6,528 bases of DNA from Lentisphaeria bacterium (GTDB lineage: Bacteria; Verrucomicrobiota; Lentisphaeria; Victivallales; UBA1829): the NCBI GenBank assembly GCA_017540385.1, contig JAFYBD010000100.1, positions 1 to 6,528 of the forward strand, in the 5' to 3' direction. This document shows, piece by piece, positions 1 through 6,528 of the stretch. Numbering within the stretch: position 1 is the first letter of the stretch; every line of letters starts with the position of its first letter. The notes beneath the pieces were generated by a model. That model was not told the DNA's origin. It worked only from the letters and a program-made list of their open reading frames with translations, and did no database searches. The translations under genes were made by a program, and so were the position numbers.

Positions 1-796
<796 letters not shown>

Positions 797-800
<4 letters not shown>

Positions 801-1387
801 GAATGTATCCTTTCAGCAATGAGTTGAATAAGTTTCCCGTCCTTGATCCCCGGCGCGGATTCCACGCCGCCGGAGACGTCGATCCCCGCGGGCTTCACGC
901 GCCCGATCGCCTCGCGCACGTTGTCCGGCGTCACGCCCCCGGCCAGCAAGATCGGACGCACGGACGCCAGACGCGCCGCGAGGGTCCAGTCGCAAGGCCG
1001 CCCGGTGCCGCCCCCGGAATCCGCCACGACCGTCGCGCAGGGGAATGTCTCCGCTTCGGCCAGGACCGTTTCCGAGTTCAGATTGAACGCCTTCCACACC
1101 TCCGCCCCGGTCACGCCGCGGGCGTAACCGGCTGTCTCGCTCCCGTGGAGCTGGACTGCGTGCGGATGGAACTCCGCGATCAGCGCGTTGAGTTCGTCGA
1201 GCGGCATGTCGCGCACCACGAAGACCTTCTTCGCCTCCGGCGCGGCCGACGCGAGCTCCGCGATCCGGTCGCGGGGCACGAATCTGGGCGAACGCGGAAC
1301 CAGGATGATCCCGGCGTAATCCGCCCCGGCCCGTCCTACCGCGAGCATGTCTTCGACGCGCGTGATGCCGCAGATTTTCAGGAGCAT
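797..1387 (-). CDS. trpF: Phosphoribosylanthranilate isomerase
   Basis: Catalyses the Amadori rearrangement of N-(5'-phosphoribosyl)anthranilate to CdRP, the third step of the pathway, on a TIM barrel. It is 196 residues, close to the usual size of the monofunctional enzyme. Visible motifs are KICGIT at 4-9 with the catalytic base C6, SPRFV at 33-37, QLHG at 79-82, ADSGGGTG at 122-129 with D123 as the likely general acid, LLAGGV at 147-152 and the phosphate-binding end IDVSGGVE at 169-176. The ATG lies inside the end of trpC (10-nt overlap) and is preceded by GGGAGG with 8-nt spacing, which supports this start. The stop overlaps the trpB start. It is not fused to trpC, unlike the enterobacterial arrangement. 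The assignment is secure. Confidence 0.96.
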
Positions 1388-2157
1388 CGGAGCAGCCTCC
1401 CGAGTTCGGAACCGGGGTCGTCGCCGCGCATCAGCGTCTCGCCGACGAGGAATCCGTTTGCGCCGGCAGCCTGAAGCATCAGGATGTCTTCGCGGTTCCT
1501 AACCGCGCTTTCGGCGACGACCGGCTTTCCGCAGCCTCCGAGCTTCGCGATGAGCGCGGCGGAACGTTCCAGCGAGGTCGAGAACGTCCTCAGGTCGCGC
1601 GCATTGACTCCGGCCAGGTCGGCGGTCGCGGCGAGCTCGAGTTCTTCCTCCGTGTGGGCTTCGCCCAGCACGTCCAGACCGACGGAGTGCGCGAACTCCA
1701 GCAGGCGGCGGAATTCGTCCGCGTTCAGCATGGCCGCGATCAGCAGCACCGCCGACGCACCGTTGAGTTTCGCCTCGAGGATCTGGTAGGGATCGAATAT
1801 GAAATCCTTCCTCAGCAGGGGCAGTTTGACCGTATTTGCGGCGTTCCGCAGGTTGTCCATGCTCCCCTGGAAATAGAACGGCTCCGTGAGCACGGAGAGC
1901 GCCGCGGCTCCGGCCTCTTCCAGTCGCTTCGCGAGCTTCGGCACGTCCAGCGACTCGCGGATCACGCCCTTCGACGGCGAGGCTTTCTTCAGCTCGGCGA
2001 TCACGTGGACGCCCGGGCCCCGGAACGCTTCGGCGAAGCCGGGTCGCGCAGGAGCGTCCGCCGCGGCCGCTTCGAGCTCTCGGTACGGCACGGCGCGCTT
2101 GCGTTCCTCCAGCGCCGGACGGTTCCGTTCGACGATCTGTTCCAGGATGCCGCTCAT
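1378..2157 (-). CDS. trpC: Indole-3-glycerol-phosphate synthase
   Basis: Closes the indole ring, converting CdRP to indole-3-glycerol phosphate with loss of CO2 and water. It is 259 residues, normal for the monofunctional TIM-barrel enzyme. The N-terminal helix starts MSGILEQIVERNR. Then come IAELKKASPSKG (53-64) with E55 and K57, LSVLTEP (87-93), FQGS (96-99), LRKDF (115-119) with the catalytic lysine K117, GEAHTEEEL (165-173) with E166, GVNARDL (183-189) with N185, VAES (214-217) with E216, and the phosphate-binding GFLVGETLM (235-243). The start at 2157 is chosen because the family homology begins there and the ATG overlaps the trpD stop as ATGA. A GGGAG lies 9 nt upstream. The reading frame stays open much further upstream, but that part is a shadow of trpD. 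VAESAV replaces the more common VAESGI, a mild change. Confidence 0.96.
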   Translation of the reverse strand: MSGILEQIVERNRPALEERKRAVPYRELEAAAADAPARPGFAEAFRGPGVHVIAELKKASPSKGVIRESLDVPKLAKRLEEAGAAALSVLTEPFYFQGSMDNLRNAANTVKLPLLRKDFIFDPYQILEAKLNGASAVLLIAAMLNADEFRRLLEFAHSVGLDVLGEAHTEEELELAATADLAGVNARDLRTFSTSLERSAALIAKLGGCGKPVVAESAVRNREDILMLQAAGANGFLVGETLMRGDDPGSELGRLLRCS

Positions 2158-3149
2158 GCTCTGAGTCTCCCGAGTTTTTCGAGCGCGGCTCCGCTGTCGA
2201 TGGACTTCTCTGCGAGCGGGATGCAGTCGCGGATGGTCTCGCCGAGCCCGGACGCCGCGCAGATCGCCGCCGCATTCAGCAGCACCGCTCCGCGTTTCGC
2301 CGTATGGTCGCGGCCGGACAGCACGTCCAGCAGGATTTTCGCGTTCTCGGTCCTGTCTCCGCCCGCGAGTGAACCCGTCCGCAGGGCCGGGTCGTCGAGG
2401 ATTTCTTCGGGACGGATCACGGTCTCGCGGATGCCGTCCTCCGAAAGGATCGCGGCCGCGGTCGGCGCGAGGCTGGAGATCTCGTCGAGACCGTCGGCGC
2501 TGTGGACCACGAGCCCGCGCTTCACGCCCAGATTCCGCAGGACCTGTGCGAACGGCATGAGCAGGCGTTCGTGATACACGCCCACGACCATATAGACAGC
2601 GTGAGCCGGATTCGCGAGCGGGCCGACGAGGTTGAAGATCGTGCGGCTCCCGAGGTCGCGGCGGAGCGGTGCGGCTTTCGCCATGACGGGATGCAGACTG
2701 CGGGCGAAGAGGAACGCGATGCCGTTGTCGCGGACCGACGTCGCCAGAGCATCCGCGCCTCCGTCGAGACGCACGCCGAGCTCCTCCAGCACGTCGGCCG
2801 CGCCGCATTTGCCGGAAACCGCGCGGTTGCCGTGCTTCGCCATCCGCACCCCGGCACCGGCGGCGACCAGGGCGGACGCGGTGGAGATGTTGAACGACTT
2901 GCCGCCGTCTCCGCCCGTCCCCACGATGTCGGAGCAGTCTCCGGCGTTCACGGCGATCATCCGGTCGCGCAGGAAATTCGCCGCGCCGGTCATTTCGGAC
3001 ACGGTCTCGCCGCGCATGGACATGGCCGTGAGCAGTCCCGCGGCCGCGATGTTGTTTTCGCCGACGGCGATGGCGTTCACCATGTCGGCGCTCTCCTGTT
3101 CGGTCAGCGATCCGCCGGCCACGACTTTCTTCAGGGCTTCGTTCAGCAT
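2154..3149 (-). CDS. trpD: Anthranilate phosphoribosyltransferase
   Basis: Transfers phosphoribose from PRPP to anthranilate, the second committed step. It is 331 residues, typical of the stand-alone enzyme. Motifs in order are the helical N-terminal domain with GLLTAMSMRGET (38-49), the glycine-rich PRPP/phosphate loop GTGGDGGKSFNIST (77-90), the substrate motif KHGNRAVSGKCGAADVLEELG (105-125), RRDLGSRTIFNLVGPLANPA (163-182), and the metal-binding pair in GLDEIS (220-225, D222 and E223). The start at 3149 overlaps the trpG end by 7 nt. Two purine-rich sites precede it, GGAG 4 nt and GGGAGG 10 nt upstream, and the residues from MLNEALKKV match the family N-terminus. It is separate from trpG, unlike the fused TrpGD of enteric bacteria. 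Confidence 0.96.
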   Translation of the reverse strand: MLNEALKKVVAGGSLTEQESADMVNAIAVGENNIAAAGLLTAMSMRGETVSEMTGAANFLRDRMIAVNAGDCSDIVGTGGDGGKSFNISTASALVAAGAGVRMAKHGNRAVSGKCGAADVLEELGVRLDGGADALATSVRDNGIAFLFARSLHPVMAKAAPLRRDLGSRTIFNLVGPLANPAHAVYMVVGVYHERLLMPFAQVLRNLGVKRGLVVHSADGLDEISSLAPTAAAILSEDGIRETVIRPEEILDDPALRTGSLAGGDRTENAKILLDVLSGRDHTAKRGAVLLNAAAICAASGLGETIRDCIPLAEKSIDSGAALEKLGRLRA

Positions 3150-3730
3150 AAGACTCCGGCCTCCCTCAGGAAGTTGTTGATCTGTTTCAGTCCGAATTCG
3201 CTCATGATGGATTCGGGGTGGTACTGGATGCCTTCGACCACGGCGCCGCCTTCGGGCGTGACGCGCACGCCCATGATCTCGCCGTCGTCGGTCTTCGCGG
3301 TCACTTTCACGTTCGACGGCACGGTCGACGCATCGAGCGCGAGCGAATGGTACCGCACGGCGAGGAATCCCTGCGGCAGCCCGGCGAAGAGGCCCTGCCC
3401 GTCGTGACGGATCGCGGACGTCTTGCCGTGCATGATCGACTTCGCGTGGACGACCTCCGCCCCGAAATGCGCGCCGATGGCCTGATGCCCCAGGCACACG
3501 CCGAGCATCGGGATCTTTCCGGCGGCCGCGGCGATGAGGTCCATCATGCAGCCCGCGCCCTGGGGACGTCCCGGGCCGGGCGACAGCAGGATCGCCTGCG
3601 GCTTCAGCGCCAGCACCTCGGCGGGCGTGACGTCGCGGTTGCGCTTCACCACGATCTCCTGCCCGGTCTTCGCGAGCATGTGGACGAGGTTGTAGGTAAA
3701 CGAATCGTAATTGTCGAGCATGAAGATCAT
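3143..3730 (-). CDS. trpG: Anthranilate synthase component II (glutamine amidotransferase)
   Basis: Class I glutamine amidotransferase that releases ammonia from glutamine and passes it to TrpE. It is 195 residues, the usual size for a free-standing subunit. MIFMLDNYDSFTYNLV opens the protein. LSPGPGRP at 49-56 is the oxyanion/substrate strand, GVCLGHQ at 77-83 carries the nucleophile C79, and YHPES at 170-174 carries H171 and E173, so the triad is complete. The ATG overlaps the trpE stop as ATGA and has a strong AAGGAGG with 6-nt spacing inside the trpE end, which argues for this start over the in-frame Met at codon 4. Some bacteria share this subunit with PabB for folate synthesis. Its place directly after trpE makes the tryptophan role primary here. 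Confidence 0.96.
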   Translation of the reverse strand: MIFMLDNYDSFTYNLVHMLAKTGQEIVVKRNRDVTPAEVLALKPQAILLSPGPGRPQGAGCMMDLIAAAAGKIPMLGVCLGHQAIGAHFGAEVVHAKSIMHGKTSAIRHDGQGLFAGLPQGFLAVRYHSLALDASTVPSNVKVTAKTDDGEIMGVRVTPEGGAVVEGIQYHPESIMSEFGLKQINNFLREAGVLC

Positions 3731-5202
3731 CTGAGGCCTCCTTCCGCAAATTCGACGGCCTTGAACAGCGCGCGCGCTTTGTTCAATGTTTCCTGGTACT
3801 CCATTTCCGGCACGGAATCGGCCACGATGCCGCATCCGGCCTGCACTTTGATCCGGCCGTTCTTCACTTCGAGCGTGCGGATCGTGATCGCGAGGTCCAT
3901 GTTGCCGTCGCCGCTGAAATACCCCACCGCCCCGCCGTAGAACCCGCGGGGACCGGACTCGAGGTCGTGGATCAGCTCCATCGCGCGGATCTTCGGCGCG
4001 CCCGTGAGGGTGCCTGCGGGAAACGCCGAGGCCACGAGGTCGAATGCGTCGCAGTCCTTGCGGAGGCGGCCCTCGACGTTGCTCACCAGGTGCATCACGT
4101 GCGAATACCGCTCCACGTGCATGAAGTCGGACACGTGCACGCTGCCGGGTTCGGCCGTGCGCCCGATGTCGTTGCGCCCGAGGTCGACCAGCATCAGGTG
4201 TTCCGCGCGCTCCTTCTCGTCCGCGAGCAGGGAGCGTTCCAGCGCGGCGTCCTCGACCGCGTCGCGGCCGCGCGGACGGGTCCCGGCGATGGGACGCACC
4301 AGCGAAACGCCGTTTTCGAGCTTGACCAGCGTCTCCGGCGAGGTCCCGATCAGCAGGTCGCCCCCGAGCTTCAGGTAGAACATGTACGGCGAGGGATTGA
4401 TCATGCGCAGAGCGCGGTAGATGCTGAAGGGGGGGATGTCCGACACGGCGGAGAACGCCTGCGAGGGCACCACCTGGATCACTTCGCCGTCCACGATGGA
4501 GCGTTTCGCCTGCTTCACCATCTCGATGAACTGGTCGTGCGTGATCTCCGGCTTCAGCTCGATATGCACATCGGACTCGTACTCCACGTGCGTTACGCTG
4601 CGCTGGCGGATTTTAGCGATGATCGCGGCGATGCGGTGCCTGCCGCTCTCGAACGCCTCTTCGAGGCTGGCGAAATGCGCCGGCTCGACGTTCACGACCA
4701 CCTTGATCGTATGCTGGCGGTTGTCGAACGCGATGATCTCGTTCGTGAGCATGAAGGCGCAGACCGGGCCCGTCTTTTTGCCCTTCGGCTGCGGGAGCTC
4801 TTCGAAGAGTCCGGCGGCCTCGTAGTTCAGGCGGCCGATCGCGCCGCCCGGGAGCGGCGGCAGCTCTGCGTCGACAGCCACGCGCTTGCCGCCGATGATG
4901 CCACGGAGCGCGTTCAGGGGGTTCCCCTGGTACTCCAGCACGCGGCGTTCGCCGTGCATCTCCAGGTACGGCACGCCGTCCTCGACCGTGAAGATGCCGT
5001 ACGGGTTCACGCCCAGGAACGAATACCGTCCCAGCGATTCGCCTCCCTCCACGCTCTCCAGCAGGGCGATATTGTCGTCCTGCACGAACCGTTCCAGCAC
5101 GGACACCGGCGTGTCCATGTCGCCCGGGATCTCGCGGCAGACCGGCACGACTTCGCCGTTCGCCGCCAACGCCCGGAACTGCTCCAACGTTGTTTCTTTC
5201 AT
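3727..5202 (-). CDS. trpE: Anthranilate synthase component I
   Basis: Converts chorismate to anthranilate using ammonia from TrpG; first and flux-controlling step of the pathway. It is 491 residues, normal for TrpE. The N-terminal domain carries LLES at 47-50 and RYSF at 59-62, the elements that form the tryptophan feedback site in characterised enzymes. The chorismate-binding domain carries GTSPE (286-290), PIAGTRPRG (304-312), HLMLVDLGRNDIGR (335-348), FPAGTLTGAPK (394-404) and QAGCGIVADSVPEMEYQET (454-472), whose glutamates bind Mg. The PIAGTRPRG and downstream motifs favour TrpE over PabB, and the trp operon context settles it. The ATG has AGGAG with 6-nt spacing (5209-5213). Upstream lie an A/C-rich unstructured tract and two terminator-like hairpins, so expression depends on read-through from the trpL promoter. 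Confidence 0.97.
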   Translation of the reverse strand: MKETTLEQFRALAANGEVVPVCREIPGDMDTPVSVLERFVQDDNIALLESVEGGESLGRYSFLGVNPYGIFTVEDGVPYLEMHGERRVLEYQGNPLNALRGIIGGKRVAVDAELPPLPGGAIGRLNYEAAGLFEELPQPKGKKTGPVCAFMLTNEIIAFDNRQHTIKVVVNVEPAHFASLEEAFESGRHRIAAIIAKIRQRSVTHVEYESDVHIELKPEITHDQFIEMVKQAKRSIVDGEVIQVVPSQAFSAVSDIPPFSIYRALRMINPSPYMFYLKLGGDLLIGTSPETLVKLENGVSLVRPIAGTRPRGRDAVEDAALERSLLADEKERAEHLMLVDLGRNDIGRTAEPGSVHVSDFMHVERYSHVMHLVSNVEGRLRKDCDAFDLVASAFPAGTLTGAPKIRAMELIHDLESGPRGFYGGAVGYFSGDGNMDLAITIRTLEVKNGRIKVQAGCGIVADSVPEMEYQETLNKARALFKAVEFAEGGLR

Positions 5203-5208
5203 GGTTTT

Positions 5209-5213
5209 CTCCT
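5209..5213 (-). promoter_or_regulatory. Ribosome binding site of trpE
   Basis: AGGAG, within the longer purine run AGAGGAG, lies 6 nt before the trpE ATG. It is a strong site and fixes the start at 5202. Confidence 0.85.
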
Positions 5214-5273
5214 CTCGGGATTTGTTTTGTCGTTTGTTGTTGTGTCGTATGTCAGATGATTTGATTCGGAAAC
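5214..5273 (-). other. A/C-rich, G-poor untranslated tract before trpE
   Basis: Read on the minus strand, this stretch between the second hairpin and the trpE ribosome binding site is dominated by A and C with very few Gs, for example ACACAACAACAAACGACAAA. Such RNA folds poorly and would leave the trpE ribosome binding site open. I see no convincing secondary promoter here: TTGTTT is followed at 17 bp by ACATAC, a poor -10. I see no ORF. Confidence 0.6.
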
Positions 5274-5310
5274 AAAAAAACCGTATCCGGTTTCCAGGTC
5301 CGGATACGGT
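5274..5310 (-). terminator. Second intrinsic terminator-like hairpin in the trp leader
   Basis: The arm ACCGTATCCGG (5310-5300) pairs perfectly with CCGGATACGGT (5290-5280), giving 11 bp around a 9-nt loop. The run of seven Ts occupies 5280-5274, its first T being part of the stem. By its shape this is a strong rho-independent terminator for the minus strand. The plus strand has no T run after the hairpin, so it is not bidirectional. It sits 5 nt after the T-rich tract of the trpL attenuator and about 60 nt before the trpE ribosome binding site. Its role is unclear, since the standard 2:3 antiterminator does not overlap it. It could be a second conditional attenuator, a back-up stop, or the 3' end of a stable leader RNA. 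Confidence 0.85.
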
Positions 5311-5314
5311 ATCG

Positions 5315-5351
5315 AAAGAAAAAGGCGGGTCAATCGTCCGATCGATCCGCC
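5315..5351 (-). terminator. trp attenuator (3:4 terminator hairpin)
   Basis: GGCGG (5351-5347) pairs with CCGCC (5328-5324). After an A-C mismatch the stem continues as TCGATC (5345-5340) against GATTGA (5335-5330), with one G-U pair, closing on the tetraloop GGAC. TTTTTCTTT follows at 5323-5315. The upstream arm is the same sequence that pairs with region 2 in the antiterminator, so the two folds exclude each other. This is the arrangement of a ribosome-controlled trp attenuator. Confidence 0.85.
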
Positions 5352-5396
5352 AGCTTATGCGTTTTCTAAGGATGCAAACAATCCAGCCCTGGCGGA
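5346..5396 (-). promoter_or_regulatory. trp antiterminator (2:3 pairing)
   Basis: Region 2, TCCGCCAG (5396-5389), is perfectly complementary to region 3, CTGGCGGA (5353-5346), giving 8 bp, seven of the pairs around a GC-rich core. Forming it removes the upstream arm of the 3:4 terminator. It should form when a ribosome starved of Trp-tRNA stalls at the first Trp codons of trpL and masks region 1. Confidence 0.8.
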
Positions 5397-5440
5397 ATTA
5401 CCACCAGCGCCACCAGCAAGAATAAAAGGATTTGTTTGCA
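5373..5440 (-). promoter_or_regulatory. 1:2 anti-antiterminator hairpin with long-range lower helix
   Basis: The Trp-codon segment CTGGTGG (5407-5401) pairs with CCGCCAG (5395-5389) around the loop TAATT, one pair being G-U. Past a G-G mismatch, two further pairs extend it (5410-5409 with 5387-5386). A lower helix encloses this hairpin. TGCAAACAA (5440-5432) pairs with TTGTTTGCA (5381-5373), and after a bulged A, TCC (5430-5428) pairs with GGA (5384-5382). With no ribosome on trpL this fold ties up region 2 and favours the terminator. Confidence 0.75.
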
Positions 5441-5451
5441 AAAGTTTTCAT
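5398..5451 (-). CDS. trpL: trp operon leader peptide
   Basis: A 17-codon ORF reading MKTFANKSFYSCWWRWW followed by TAA, too short for usual gene calling. Four of the last five codons are TGG, at 5415-5413, 5412-5410, 5406-5404 and 5403-5401. The TAA is followed 1 nt later by the antiterminator strand (region 2). Its expected role is not the peptide product but the measurement of charged tRNA-Trp. Stalling at the first two Trp codons masks region 1 and frees region 2, giving antitermination. Reaching the stop covers region 2 and lets the terminator form. The position between promoter and attenuator, upstream of trpE, supports this. No Shine-Dalgarno precedes the ATG, and the predicted transcript start is only 0-3 nt upstream, so it may be translated as a leaderless or near-leaderless message. 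An in-frame TAA at 5466-5464 rules out a longer form with an ATG, GTG or TTG start. Confidence 0.9.
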   Translation of the reverse strand: MKTFANKSFYSCWWRWW

Positions 5452-5460
5452 AGTAATGAT

Positions 5461-5489
5461 AATTTACACCCGGAGAAACGAAAAGTCAA
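5461..5489 (-). promoter_or_regulatory. trp operon promoter, sigma70 type
   Basis: TTGACT (5489-5484, 5 of 6 to the -35 consensus) and TAAATT (5466-5461, 4 of 6 to the -10 consensus) are separated by exactly 17 bp. The expected start of transcription is about 5454-5451, at or just before the trpL ATG. The -35 begins 9 nt after the stop of the upstream hydrolase gene. I see no clear TrpR-type operator overlapping it. Confidence 0.7.
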
Positions 5490-5498
5490 CCCGATTTC

Positions 5499-6528
5499 TC
5501 ATCTTTTTTCGAATTTTTCTTCCGTTTGAGGCGAATCGGCCTTCATATACCGCACGCAGTATTCGAGGACGGCCTGCCGGAACACCTCCGTGGATTCGGC
5601 GTCGTCCCACATCGCGTGGTTCGAATTCGGGAAATCAATGCAACGGTTCGGCACGCGGTGTTCCCCCAGCGCCTTCGCAAGCGCGTTGCGGTGAATCGGC
5701 GGCACCAGCGTGTCCTTGCCGCCGTAGGCGAAGATCGTCGGCGGGGAGTCCGGCCCGATGAAGTGAACCGGCGAAAGACTGTCGGCCGCCGCGACGATCT
5801 CCGGGTCGTCCAGCTTGCCCGCGTCGACCTCGATTCCCGCGCCGAGCCCGATCAGCACGGCGGAAATGTCGGCGCCCCAGAATGCCTTGTGAAACGACAC
5901 CGGGCCGACCTTCTCGAACACGAACGCGAGCGGGATGGCGGATTCTTCTGCGCGGGAATAGGCGTAGAGCAGGGCCAGATGACCGCCCGCGGAAAAACCG
6001 GCGATCGCGAGTTTCGGGGCATGGTACCCCTCCGTCTCCAGCTGTTTCTTCAACGCGGCGATGCACGCGGTGATCTCGTCGAGCATGGTCTTCACCGTGA
6101 CGCCGGGATTCTGCTCGGAAATCAGCGAATACTCCATCGTCGCCGTGATGCAGCCTTTTTTACCGTAATACTTACACGCGTGCGCCATGTCGCCGCGCCG
6201 ACCGGACGTCCAGGAGCCGCCGTGGATGAAGAGCAGCAGCGGCGCGTCCCGCTTCGGGTCGATGCTCTTGTGAAGATACAGGTCGTAGCGCGCATTGTCG
6301 CCCTTCCCGTAGGACAGGTCGGTCAGGATGCGGCCTTCGTCGTCGTCCCATTTCTCCACGTAGCCGCCGCGAGTCAACGAACGGTAATACATCAGAGTCC
6401 CGATGCCGCAGCCCGAAACGATCAGGATGAGGAAGAGGATCACGGCGAACAGCGCGAGCCGGGCGATTCTCCGCGCAAGAGACCGTTTCGGCTTCTGCTT
6501 CCGACCTGCGGCGGACGTTGTTTCCAGC
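5499..6528 (-). CDS. Alpha/beta hydrolase (esterase/lipase-like), 5' end cut by window edge
   Basis: A probable carboxylester hydrolase of the HSL/BD-FAE-like alpha/beta hydrolase group; substrate unknown. The frame is open to the right edge with 342 codons visible. Numbering from the GTG at 6443, the oxyanion motif HGGSW is at 74-78, the nucleophile elbow GFSAGG at 149-154 (S151), the acid in GGKDTLVP (D244) and the histidine in NSNHAMW (H276), so the catalytic triad is complete. Before the GTG the frame encodes a basic stretch (RKQKPKRSLARR), which leads into a hydrophobic run ending in VSGC. This fits a signal anchor or a lipoprotein signal with a lipobox, and puts the active domain outside the cytoplasm. 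The GTG has no Shine-Dalgarno and would cut the segment in half, so I place the true start beyond the edge. No link to tryptophan synthesis is evident. No terminator of its own separates it from the trp promoter. Confidence 0.85.
   Translation of the reverse strand, partial: LETTSAAGRKQKPKRSLARRIARLALFAVILFLILIVSGCGIGTLMYYRSLTRGGYVEKWDDDEGRILTDLSYGKGDNARYDLYLHKSIDPKRDAPLLLFIHGGSWTSGRRGDMAHACKYYGKKGCITATMEYSLISEQNPGVTVKTMLDEITACIAALKKQLETEGYHAPKLAIAGFSAGGHLALLYAYSRAEESAIPLAFVFEKVGPVSFHKAFWGADISAVLIGLGAGIEVDAGKLDDPEIVAAADSLSPVHFIGPDSPPTIFAYGGKDTLVPPIHRNALAKALGEHRVPNRCIDFPNSNHAMWDDAESTEVFRQAVLEYCVRYMKADSPQTEEKFEKR

Noticed and set aside
1378..2808. Longer 476-codon form of TrpC
   Set aside because: The extra N-terminal residues are Arg-rich and lie out of frame within trpD. 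TrpC homology starts at 2157, where the ATGA overlap and ribosome binding site are found. The longer frames for trpD (to 3749) and trpG (to 3835) fail for the same reason.
3967..5259. 430-codon open frame on the plus strand, antisense to trpE
   Set aside because: Arg/His/Asp/Val-rich translation with no recognisable motif. It mirrors the GC-rich codon structure of trpE, which has all its family motifs.
5203..5273. Separate trpE promoter downstream of the second terminator
   Set aside because: The best pair is TTGTTT with ACATAC, whose -10 matches poorly. A promoter here would solve the second-terminator puzzle, so transcript mapping could reopen it.
5446..5460. TrpR-like operator at the inverted repeat TCATTACTATGA
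   Set aside because: Only 4-bp arms, downstream of the -10, and no resemblance to the trp operator core CTAG. Too weak to call.
5203..5460. T-box riboswitch or TRAP-binding leader
   Set aside because: No T-box AGGGTGGNACCGCG-type sequence and no series of GAG/TAG triplets. The Trp codons and 2:3/3:4 pairings explain the region better.
6441..6443. GTG as the start of the hydrolase
   Set aside because: It has no Shine-Dalgarno, and it would cut off the basic region that precedes the hydrophobic segment. The frame stays open to the window edge.

Overview
The window is most of a tryptophan biosynthesis operon on the minus strand, preceded by a trp attenuation leader and by the tail of an unrelated esterase-like gene. 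Transcription runs from right to left. The order is esterase (5' end cut by the right edge), trp promoter, leader peptide trpL, attenuator, second terminator-like hairpin, trpE, trpG, trpD, trpC, trpF and trpB (3' end cut by the left edge). trpA is expected just beyond the left edge but is not seen.

Organism: a bacterium with GC-rich genes. TrpG/TrpD and TrpC/TrpF are all separate proteins, unlike the fusions of enteric bacteria. The hydrolase has a possible lipoprotein signal, which fits a Gram-negative. No taxonomic marker is present, so I do not assign a phylum.

Region by region: 5499-6528 encodes an alpha/beta hydrolase with an N-terminal membrane or lipoprotein segment and a complete Ser-Asp-His triad. 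Between 5203 and 5498 the sequence becomes AT-rich and holds the regulatory region. This comprises a sigma70-type promoter (TTGACT, 17 bp, TAAATT), a 17-codon leader ORF encoding MKTFANKSFYSCWWRWW (four Trp codons among the last five), mutually exclusive 1:2, 2:3 and 3:4 RNA pairings ending in a U-rich terminator, and then a second, perfect 11-bp hairpin with seven Ts. An A/C-rich, G-poor tract leads to a strong trpE ribosome binding site. Between 800 and 5202 lie trpE, G, D, C and F, with trpB at 1-800. Every junction overlaps by 4 to 10 nt, so the genes form one translationally coupled message.

How they work together: TrpE and TrpG make anthranilate from chorismate and glutamine. TrpD adds phosphoribose, TrpF isomerises, TrpC closes the indole ring, and TrpB (with TrpA) joins indole to serine. 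The leader should sense charged tRNA-Trp through ribosome stalling on the tandem Trp codons; the N-terminal LLES motif of TrpE suggests feedback inhibition by tryptophan as well. The main oddities are the second terminator, which the 2:3 antiterminator would not obviously disarm, the near absence of a 5' UTR before trpL, and a Met in TrpB where the family has a conserved Gln.
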